NCBI RefSeq assembly: GCF_014649395.1
Contig: NZ_BMSY01000013.1
Span: 150,554-214,553, forward strand
Direction of reading: 5' to 3'
DNA from: Streptomyces aureoverticillatus
GTDB taxonomy: Bacteria; Actinomycetota; Actinomycetes; Streptomycetales; Streptomycetaceae
Length of the DNA stretch: 64,000 nucleotides
Shown: positions 57,381 to 64,000 of the stretch, one piece after another
Layout of the letters: each line of letters starts with the position of its first letter
Position numbering within the stretch: the stretch's first letter is position 1
Notes under the pieces: generated by a model
The model's input: the letters and a program-made list of their open reading frames with translations, nothing else
What the model was told of the DNA's origin: nothing
Databases searched by the model: none
Made by a program: the position numbers and the translations under genes

Positions 57381-57548
57381 GGCTCCTCCTAGTACGAGGG
57401 GGTGTGTCGGTCCCGCTCAACGTAAGCCGAGCCGGAGGCGCCCGCGCGCGGGAACGTCACGGAACGTAGTCGACGGGTGCTGTCGGCTTCCTCCTCGTAC
57501 CCTGAAGTCGGGGCGCAGCCGCGCACGGAGTCCCTCGCAGGGGGAGAC

Positions 57549-59123
57549 ATGAACGCACCACGCCCGTCGATCGACGAGTCGTACTGGATGGCGACCACGC
57601 CCGCGACCCACTACCCGGCCCCGGACGCGGACCTCACCGCGGACGTCGCGGTCGTCGGCGGCGGCATCGCGGGCCTGTGCACCGCCTGGGACCTGGTCCG
57701 CGCCGGCCTCGACGTGGTCGTCCTGGAGGCGGACCGGATCGCCGCCGGCGTCAGCGGATACACCACGGCCAAGATGACCGCCGCCCACGGCCTCATGTAC
57801 GCGCGCCTGGAGGCCGAGCACGGCGCCGACGACGCCGGTCTGTACGCGCTCTCGCAGCAGGAAGCCGTCGAGCGGACCGCCGCCCTGTGCGCCGAACTCG
57901 ACATCGACGCCGACCTGGAACGCGCCCCCGCCCTCACCTACGTACACGACCCGGAGCGCGTCGACGAGCTGAGGCGGGAGGCGGCAGCGGCACGCCGGGC
58001 CGGGCTCGACGCCTCCTTCGTGACCGAAACCGACCTGCCCTTCGCCGTCGCGGGCGCCGTCCGCGTCGAGGACCAACTGCAGTTCCACCCGCGGAAGTTC
58101 CTCCTGGCGCTGGCCGAGCACATCACCGGCGCCGGAGGGCGGATCTTCGAGCGCGCCCGGGTCACCGGCCTCCACGACGGCCACCGCTGCCGGCTGACCA
58201 CCGAGAGCGGCGCCACCGTCGAGGCACGCGACGCGGTCATCGCCACGCACTACCCGGTCTTCGACCGCACCTTGCTCTTCACGCTGCTCAAGCCCCGCCG
58301 GGAGCTGGTGATCGCGGCGCCGGTGCCCACGGACGCGGCACCCACCGGCATGTACATCACGCCGGAGGGCGGGACCCGTTCGCTGCGCAGCGCCCCCTAC
58401 GACGACGCGCGCAGGCTGCTCGTCGTCACCGGCGAGTCGTTCACGCCGGGCGAGGGCGACGTGCGCGCCCGGTCCGAGCGCCTCGCGGACTGGGCGCGGG
58501 CGAGCCTGCCGCACTTCGCCGCGGCGGACACCGTCTACCGCTGGGCCGCCCAGGACAACGACTCCGTCGACCACCTGCCCTACGTCGGCCACGCCCACCC
58601 CGGCACCCAGCACGTCTACGTCGCCACCGGCTTCGGCGGCTGGGGCATGAGCAACGGCGTCATGGCGGGGCGCCTGCTCACCGCCCACATCGTCGGCGGG
58701 CCCCGGCCGGCCTGGACCGAGCTGTACGACCCGCGCAGGCTCCCCCCGGTCCGGGACGCGGGCCGGCTCGCCGCCCAGCAGGCGGCCGTAGCCAAGCACT
58801 TCGTCGGCGACCGGCTGCACACGGGCCACGTCGACTCGGTGGCCGACATCCCGCCCGGCAGCGGAGCCGTCGTACGCCTGGACGGCCGGCGGTGCGCGGT
58901 GCACCGCGACGAGTCCGGGCACGTCAGCGCCGTCTCCGCGCGCTGTACGCACCTCGGCTGTCTGGTGCACTTCAACAACGCCGAACAGACCTGGGAATGC
59001 CCCTGCCACGGCTCCCGCTTCGCCACGGACGGCGCGGTCCTGCACGGCCCGGCCACCCGCCCGCTGGAACGACGTGAGATCCCGGGGTCCCCGGAGTTCG
59101 AGCCCCCGGAGCCCCGCGACTAG
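57549..59123 (+). CDS. FAD-dependent oxidoreductase with Rieske domain
   Basis: The 524-aa protein joins a DadA-like FAD domain (VVGGGIAGLCTAWDLV at about 34-50, GFGGWGMSNG near the C-terminal FAD region) to a Rieske [2Fe-2S] domain (CTHLGC and CPCHGSRF, Cys-His pairs). It is probably a cytoplasmic flavin oxidoreductase passing electrons through the cluster. ATG 57549 has AGGGGGAG upstream. Its 3' end overlaps the convergent HhH gene by 152 bases. Confidence 0.9.
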   Translation: MNAPRPSIDESYWMATTPATHYPAPDADLTADVAVVGGGIAGLCTAWDLVRAGLDVVVLEADRIAAGVSGYTTAKMTAAHGLMYARLEAEHGADDAGLYALSQQEAVERTAALCAELDIDADLERAPALTYVHDPERVDELRREAAAARRAGLDASFVTETDLPFAVAGAVRVEDQLQFHPRKFLLALAEHITGAGGRIFERARVTGLHDGHRCRLTTESGATVEARDAVIATHYPVFDRTLLFTLLKPRRELVIAAPVPTDAAPTGMYITPEGGTRSLRSAPYDDARRLLVVTGESFTPGEGDVRARSERLADWARASLPHFAAADTVYRWAAQDNDSVDHLPYVGHAHPGTQHVYVATGFGGWGMSNGVMAGRLLTAHIVGGPRPAWTELYDPRRLPPVRDAGRLAAQQAAVAKHFVGDRLHTGHVDSVADIPPGSGAVVRLDGRRCAVHRDESGHVSAVSARCTHLGCLVHFNNAEQTWECPCHGSRFATDGAVLHGPATRPLERREIPGSPEFEPPEPRD

Positions 59124-59790
59124 CCGTTGCGGCCCCCGACTGGCCCGCCGCCCGGTCCAGGCAGTCCTGCGCCAGCTTCCGGTCGAGCGCGGCCCGGACG
59201 AGCGCCGCGGCCAGCACGGCCGGCCGCTCGTCCGCCGCGAGCCGGGTCAGCCCGGACGCGGTTCGCGGCAGACCGAGGCGCTCCGCGCCCTGCAGCACCT
59301 TCGCGTCGAGGTGCGGGCGGTACTCGGGCCACACGTCCTGCACTTCGCGCAGGAAGATGTCCGCGCCGGTGGGGCCGAGGCCCGGCACCCGGCGCAGCAG
59401 CCGTTTGAGGACCGCCGCGTCGCCGTCGGCCTCCTCCCGGGCGCGGCGCAGGTCCCCGCGCCATTCCTCCAGCACGATCCGGGCGCCGTCGCCGAGCTGG
59501 GTCGCGGTCCGTTCGTCGTAGCGCCGGTAGCCGCCACGTCCCAGGGCGTCGACGCGCTGCTGCCAGGTGGCGTCGGCCATGTCCCGTGGACCGCGCATCC
59601 CGGCCTCGTACAGCGCGCGGGTGCTCGCCACCGCAACGGACGCCCGGATACGGGCGCTGAGCAGGCAGGACAGGACGAGCGTGCGATAGAGCGGCTGCGG
59701 GGTGTCGGCCAACTTGATGCCCGCCTCCGCCGCGTACGTCTGTCCCGCGGCCTTGAGCAGCTCCCTCATCACTGCTTTCCGACCTGCCAT
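58972..59790 (-). CDS. HhH-GPD-like DNA repair/endonuclease protein
   Basis: The 272-aa protein is related to endonuclease III-type proteins: VLSCLLSARIRA and a helix-hairpin-helix RVPGLGPTGADIFL, followed by a helical tail; no clear Lys/Asp catalytic pair of Nth is seen. ATG 59790 has AGGAGAGGAAG upstream; ATG 59769 is an alternative, touching the glgX stop. The last 50 residues are low complexity and overlap the Rieske gene, so the C-terminus may be inflated or frameshifted. Confidence 0.72.
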   Translation of the reverse strand: MAGRKAVMRELLKAAGQTYAAEAGIKLADTPQPLYRTLVLSCLLSARIRASVAVASTRALYEAGMRGPRDMADATWQQRVDALGRGGYRRYDERTATQLGDGARIVLEEWRGDLRRAREEADGDAAVLKRLLRRVPGLGPTGADIFLREVQDVWPEYRPHLDAKVLQGAERLGLPRTASGLTRLAADERPAVLAAALVRAALDRKLAQDCLDRAAGQSGAATASRGAPGARTPGTPGSHVVPAGGWPGRAGPRRPWRSGSRGRGIPRSVRRC

Positions 59791-61940
59791 GGCTTCCTCT
59801 CCTGAGGGGTCGTGGTCCGGGCGGGGCGGGACAGCAGGAGCAGGCTGTGCGGCCCGACGAGCACGTCGCTGTCCGCCTTGTGTTCCGTCTCGTCGGCGAG
59901 ACCCTGTGGGTCCATGGTGTCGATCCGGGTGGTCCAGCGCTCCCCGTACGTGGCGTCCGGCAGATGGAAGACGACCGACTCCCGATAGCTGTTCAACAGC
60001 AGCAGGAAGGAGTCGTCCACCACGGCCCTGCCGTGGAAGTCGGGTTCCGCGATGGCGTCGCCGTTGAGGAAGGCGCCGACGGCGTGGGCGTCCGGACGCA
60101 GCCAGTCGTCGTCCGTCATCTCGCGGGCGTCCGGCCGCAGCCACACCAGGTCGGGCAGCGGCTGCGCCGCGTGCGTCGGGGTCTCGCCGCGGAAGAAGCG
60201 GCGTCTGCGCAGCACCGGGTGCGCGGCGCGCAGCGCGATGGCGCGCCGGGTGAAGTCGACCAGCTCGCGCTGCTCCTCGTCGAGGTCCCAGTCGATCCAG
60301 GTCAGTTCACTGTCCTGGCAGTAGGCGTTGTTGTTGCCCCGTTGCGTGCGCCCCAGCTCGTCGCCGTGCGCGAGCATCGGGATGCCCTGCGACAGCATGA
60401 GCGTGGCGAGGAAGTTGCGCTGCTGGCGCCCGCGGAGGTCGAGGATCCGCTGATCGGTGGTGGGACCCTCCGCACCGCAGTTCCACGACCGGTTGTCGTT
60501 CTCGCCGTCCTGGTTGCCCTCGCCGTTGGCCTCGTTGTGCTTCTGCTCGTAACTGACCAGGTCGCGCAGCGTGAAGCCGTCGTGGGCGGTGACGAAGTTG
60601 ACGCTGGCGCGCGGGCGGCGACGATCGTGCTGGTAGAGGTCGGAGGACCCGGTGAGCCGGGAGGCGAACTCGGCGAGCGAGTGGTCCCGGCAGCGCCAGA
60701 AGTCCCGTACGGAATCACGGTACTTGCCGTTCCACTCCGACCACAGCGGCGGGAAGTTGCCGACCTGATAGCCCCCGTCGCCGACGTCCCACGGCTCGGC
60801 GATGAGTTTGACGCGGCCGACCACCGGGTCCTGCTGGACCAGGTCGAAGAACGCCGAGAGCCGGTCCACGTCGTGGAACTGGCGCGCCAGCGTCGCCGCC
60901 AGGTCGAAGCGGAACCCGTCGACGTGCATCTCGGTGACCCAGTACCGCAGCGAGTCCATGACCAGTTGCAGCACGTTGGGGTGGCGCATCAGCAGGCTGT
61001 TGCCGGTGCCGGTGGTGTCGAAGTAGTGCGCCGGATCGTCCTCCGCCAGGCGGTAGTACGAGGCGTTGTCGATGCCGCGGAAGGCGAGGGTCGGGCCGTG
61101 TTCGTTGCCCTCCGCCGTGTGGTTGTAGACCACGTCCAGGATCACTTCGAGCCCGGCCGCGTGCAGCGCCTTGACCATCGACTTGAACTCGGTGACCTGC
61201 TCGCCGCGCCCGCCGTGCGCGGCGTAGGCGTTGTGCGGGGCGAAGAAGCCGATGGAGGTGTAGCCCCAGTAGTTGGTCAGGCCGCGGTCGCGCAGGAAGC
61301 CGTCCTGCACGTACTGGTGCACCGGCATCAGCTCGACGGCGGTCACGCCGAGGGAGGTGAGGTGGTCGATGACCGGCTCGGTGGCGAGACCCGCGTAGGT
61401 GCCTCGCAGTTCCGGGGGCACCCCCGGGTGCCGACGGGTCAGGCCGCGTACATGTGCCTCGTAGATCACGGTCTCGGCGTAGGGCCGCCTGGGCGGCCGG
61501 TCGTCCTCCCAGGGGAAGGACGGGTCGGTCACCACCGAGAGCGGGGCGTGCGCGGCGCTGTCGGCCGGATCGGGCCCCTGCGCCGCCCGCTCGAACAGCG
61601 ACGGGTGGTCGGCGGAGGTGTCCGCGTTGCCGGGCTGCCCCTCGATCGCCCTGGCGTACGGGTCGAGCAGCAGCTTGGCGGGATTGCACCGGTGGCCCCC
61701 GGCGGGGTCCCAGGGGCCGTGCACCCGGTAGCCGTAGCGCTGCCCCGGCCCGATACCCGGCAGGTAGCAGTGCCAGACGAAGCCGTCGACCTCGGAGAGG
61801 GTGACGGCGCGGTGGCTGCCGTCGTCGTGGACGAGGACGAGGTCGACCCGTTCGGCGACCTCGCTGAACAGGGCGAAGTTCGTTCCCTCGCCGTCGAAGG
61901 TGGCGCCCAGGGGGGACGGGCTTCCGGTCCAGGTGCGCAC
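59769..61940 (-). CDS. glgX: Glycogen debranching enzyme (GlgX/TreX)
   Basis: The 723-aa GH13 alpha-1,6-glucosidase has a CBM48 N-terminus (TNFALFSEVAERVDLVL), DGFRFDLAATLAR (nucleophile Asp), LIAEPWDVGDGGYQVG (acid Glu) and FVTAHDGFTLRDLVSYEQKHNEANG (third Asp). It trims branches and feeds the GlgE/TreZ pathway. The GTG start at 61940 has GGAGGC upstream. Its stop overlaps the HhH gene start. Confidence 0.95.
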   Translation of the reverse strand: MRTWTGSPSPLGATFDGEGTNFALFSEVAERVDLVLVHDDGSHRAVTLSEVDGFVWHCYLPGIGPGQRYGYRVHGPWDPAGGHRCNPAKLLLDPYARAIEGQPGNADTSADHPSLFERAAQGPDPADSAAHAPLSVVTDPSFPWEDDRPPRRPYAETVIYEAHVRGLTRRHPGVPPELRGTYAGLATEPVIDHLTSLGVTAVELMPVHQYVQDGFLRDRGLTNYWGYTSIGFFAPHNAYAAHGGRGEQVTEFKSMVKALHAAGLEVILDVVYNHTAEGNEHGPTLAFRGIDNASYYRLAEDDPAHYFDTTGTGNSLLMRHPNVLQLVMDSLRYWVTEMHVDGFRFDLAATLARQFHDVDRLSAFFDLVQQDPVVGRVKLIAEPWDVGDGGYQVGNFPPLWSEWNGKYRDSVRDFWRCRDHSLAEFASRLTGSSDLYQHDRRRPRASVNFVTAHDGFTLRDLVSYEQKHNEANGEGNQDGENDNRSWNCGAEGPTTDQRILDLRGRQQRNFLATLMLSQGIPMLAHGDELGRTQRGNNNAYCQDSELTWIDWDLDEEQRELVDFTRRAIALRAAHPVLRRRRFFRGETPTHAAQPLPDLVWLRPDAREMTDDDWLRPDAHAVGAFLNGDAIAEPDFHGRAVVDDSFLLLLNSYRESVVFHLPDATYGERWTTRIDTMDPQGLADETEHKADSDVLVGPHSLLLLSRPARTTTPQERKPWQVGKQ

Positions 61941-62022
61941 GCGACTGCCTCCGTACGGGTGGGGGGGCGGGGCCGTCGGGGGTGTCCCGACGGTCCGGTG
62001 GCCCGGCGTTCTCGCGGCGGCG

Positions 62023-62571
62023 TCAGCGCGCGGCCGTGTCCGTCGACGCCGCCAGCCCGGCGGTGTCGGCCGTCGCCGCGAGCGGGGCCGTGTCCGTCCA
62101 CGCCGCCAGCGTGGCCGCAGCCTTCTCGCGCGGCACCTGCTTCGCCTCGCGCAGGCTGGGCGCCGGGGTCGGGGGGACCAGCCGGGCGTACTCGGTGGCG
62201 CGGGCGCGGCACGAGAACCAGATGATCTTTCCGTCGGTCGCCGGGCAGCTTCCCCAACCGTCGCTCAGCGCGGCGATCTGCGCCAGGCAGCCCTCCGGCT
62301 CGTAGTGCCGGGGCGGCAGGTCGCGGTCGTTGTCCGACACGGCGGTGATGAGGTGCTGCCCGTTCCACCACATCTCGACGGAGGTCTTCTTGTCCGTGCC
62401 GTGTTCCTCGATCGCGCACAGCAGCACGCGGGTGCAGTGGCAGACGTGTTCGACGAGCATCCCCAGCCCCCAGTGCCGCAGATGTGCGGCCAGGATGCGC
62501 CTGACCTGCTCGATCCTCTCCGGCGTGATCTCCACGTCGAGGCGGTAGTAGCAGGGGATCGCGGGCTTCAT
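62023..62571 (-). CDS. Pep a2-like HATPase-type regulator
   Basis: This 182-aa protein matches the Streptomyces pep a2 family, a SpoIIAB/RsbW-like ATP-binding fold: EITPERIEQVRRILAAHL, VEMWWNGQHLITAVSDND and GCLAQIAALSDGWG. It is probably an anti-sigma or histidine-kinase-like ATPase with an unknown partner. The C-terminal 50 residues are a low-complexity Ala/Thr tail. ATG 62571 has GGAG upstream. Confidence 0.85.
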   Translation of the reverse strand: MKPAIPCYYRLDVEITPERIEQVRRILAAHLRHWGLGMLVEHVCHCTRVLLCAIEEHGTDKKTSVEMWWNGQHLITAVSDNDRDLPPRHYEPEGCLAQIAALSDGWGSCPATDGKIIWFSCRARATEYARLVPPTPAPSLREAKQVPREKAAATLAAWTDTAPLAATADTAGLAASTDTAAR

Positions 62572-62900
62572 TGCTCTTGGCTCCTCTCGGCGAGGCTTCC
62601 GCTCCACCCGGCCCCGCGGGCCGGGCCCCGAACACGAAGCGTGAGCACTGATCGCTCCTGAGTCAGTATCAGAGTGAAAGCACTACTCCATTCGCGCAAC
62701 ACGAGCGGACTCCCGTGGGACGCGAGCGGTTCCAGTGGGCACAGGCGACGGCCCGGTCGTTGAAACTCCAACAGGACGCTGCGTGGTCGACCGTGCACCA
62801 TGAGTCGGGAAGGTCGACCGGCGTCTGACGCCGGTTCCTCTGCGCGTCGGCGGATTCGCACCAGCCGGGTGCACCACGCGCGCCCCGGAAGAACGAGAAG
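62572..62900. other. Divergent intergenic region before DUF5133 and pep a2-like genes
   Basis: 329 bases without a convincing gene. Promoters for both flanking genes must be here. The AT-richer part, gagtgaaagcactactcc near 62670, has a short gagtg/cactc-type dyad. Nothing else was resolved. Confidence 0.5.
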
Positions 62901-63179
62901 GTGACCAGCGTGGTGCTGTTGCCTGCAAAAGCCGTGGTCTCGCGGCAGCTGGACCAATACCGGGCCTGGGAACGGCTGTTGGTCGCCGACCCCACCGACC
63001 GGGTCGTGCGCACGCGCTTCGAGAACGCCGCGTACACGCTGTGCGTGCTGATGGGCGAGTGCACGGCGCGGGCCGCCGCCGACGCGGCCGAGCGCTATCT
63101 GCGCCCGCGCACCACGCGCAGGCCGCGGCCTGCCCCCCACAGCCGTTCGCGGCCGGCCCCCGAACCCCGGGGCCGGTAG
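62901..63179 (+). CDS. DUF5133-family protein
   Basis: The 92-aa protein matches DUF5133: LLPAKAVVSRQLDQYRAWERL and ENAAYTLCVLMGECTARAAADAAERYL, followed by an Arg/Pro tail. Alternative GTG starts at 62910 and 62913 would better match family N-termini. The function is unknown. Confidence 0.8.
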   Translation: MTSVVLLPAKAVVSRQLDQYRAWERLLVADPTDRVVRTRFENAAYTLCVLMGECTARAAADAAERYLRPRTTRRPRPAPHSRSRPAPEPRGR

Positions 63180-63235
63180 CGGGACGCGACTCCCGCCGGA
63201 GTCCCGCCCACCCGAGTGCGGTGGAGGAGAGACCG

Positions 63236-64000
63236 ATGACCTCAGCGACACCAGCCATACCGGCTGAACCCGCCATGCCCGCCATGCCACCCATACCCGT
63301 CCTGGACGTCCGCCCGGTCGTCGACCGCGGCCGACGTCCGGCGAAGGCGGTCCCCGGCGAGACCTTCCAGGTCACGGCCACGGTCTTCGGCGAGGGGCAC
63401 GGAGCGGTCGGCGCCAACGTCGTGCTGGTCGGCCCCGGCGGCCGGGGCGGCCCGTGGACGCCGATGCGGGAGCTGTCGCCGGGGAGCGACCGCTGGGGTG
63501 CCCCGGTCACGCCGGACGCCGAGGGGCGCTGGACGTACACCGTGGAGGCCTGGGCGGACCCCGTGACGGAGTGGCGCCGGGCCGCCGAGATCAAGGTGCC
63601 GGCCGGGCTCGACACCGGACTGGTCCTCGAGGAGGGCGCGCTGCTCCACGAGCGCGCGGCCGCCGCCGCGCCGGACGGGGCGGCACGGCAGATCCTGCGG
63701 GCCGCCGCGGACGCGTTGCAGGACGACCAGAGGTCTCCGGCCGCCCGACTGGCGGCGGCGCTGGCTCCCGAAGTGACGGCGGTGCTCGCGCGCCACCCCC
63801 TGCGGGAGCGGGTCACGCGCTCGGACAGCTTCCCGCTGCTGGTGGAGCGCCGCCGGGCGCTGTTCGGGTCCTGGTACGAGTTCTTCCCGCGGTCGGAGGG
63901 GGCGGTGGTGCGCGAGGGCGAGGCGCCGGTCTCGGGTACGTTCCGTACGGCGGCGAGGCGGTTGCCCGCGATCGCGGACATGGGTTTCGACGTCGTATAC
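63236..64000 (+). CDS. glgE: Alpha-1,4-glucan:maltose-1-phosphate maltosyltransferase, 5' part
   Basis: The first 255 codons of GlgE, cut by the window end. GlgE adds maltose from maltose-1-phosphate to alpha-glucan. The N-terminal beta domain (about residues 22-120) and the LFGSWYEFFPRSEGA signature (about 205-220) are clear, and the barrel begins at GFDVVY at the edge. A short N-terminal Ala/Pro/Met repeat precedes the domain. GTGGAGGAGAG lies upstream of ATG 63236. It and treZ/glgX form a glycogen-trehalose region. Confidence 0.92.
   Translation, partial: MTSATPAIPAEPAMPAMPPIPVLDVRPVVDRGRRPAKAVPGETFQVTATVFGEGHGAVGANVVLVGPGGRGGPWTPMRELSPGSDRWGAPVTPDAEGRWTYTVEAWADPVTEWRRAAEIKVPAGLDTGLVLEEGALLHERAAAAAPDGAARQILRAAADALQDDQRSPAARLAAALAPEVTAVLARHPLRERVTRSDSFPLLVERRRALFGSWYEFFPRSEGAVVREGEAPVSGTFRTAARRLPAIADMGFDVVY

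Noticed and set aside
59790..60144. N-terminal extension of the HhH gene
   Set aside because: It lies wholly inside the glgX coding region, and a strong ribosome site precedes ATG 59790.

Overview
The window looks like a chromosomal segment of a Streptomyces or close relative. The evidence is very high GC with strong third-position bias, frequent GTG and a few TTG starts, GTGA/ATGA stop-start overlaps, two genes with TTA (bldA-type) codons, Streptomyces families (pep a2-like, DUF5133, AfsR-like) and short Streptomyces-type palindromic intergenic repeats. No tRNA, rRNA, CRISPR array, integrase or complete insertion sequence was seen.

Layout. 1-10 kb is mostly housekeeping: polysaccharide deacetylase lipoprotein, VOC protein, class I methyltransferase, Tat-exported PhoX-like protein, ZapE-type ATPase, RibD-like reductase, a conserved actinobacterial protein, murC, msrB and a small membrane protein. 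10-21.9 kb is a regulatory/accessory block: a large AfsR-like SARP-NB-ARC-TPR regulator, a GT-B-like protein with a coupled partner, a STAND-TPR protein, an SseB/DUF1266-like protein, and a coupled hydrolase/P450 pair. The P450 carries a small palindromic insertion with an apparent target-site duplication.

22.0-45.9 kb is the most unusual part. Four forward genes (GAP1-like protein, TerY-like vWA, PP2C phosphatase, Ser/Thr kinase with a zinc ribbon) converge, with a 9-base gap, on a ten-gene reverse operon. That operon encodes a 167-aa protein, a TPR protein, a 2060-aa CHAT-protease-like/TPR protein, a small protein duplicated inside the CHAT protein, a GrpE-like protein, an Hsp70 with a zinc ribbon, a degenerate Hsp70-TPR protein, a two-TM coiled-coil protein, a one-TM protein with a TolR/MotB-like intramembrane Asp, and an FN3-like protein. 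I read this as one candidate stress or conflict system: phospho-signalling and TPR/Hsp70 sensing controlling a caspase-like protease, with a possible ion-driven membrane unit. The function is inferred.

46-54 kb has a phenoxazinone-synthase-type multicopper oxidase, an amidotransferase-like protein, a LysR regulator, a PDZ membrane protein, a metallophosphoesterase, an M24 peptidase and an aldo/keto reductase. 54-64 kb is a trehalose/glycogen and stress region: treZ, a two-domain VOC protein, CsbD, a Rieske-FAD oxidoreductase, an HhH DNA-repair-like protein, glgX, a pep a2-like ATPase, DUF5133 and the 5' end of glgE, which runs off the window.
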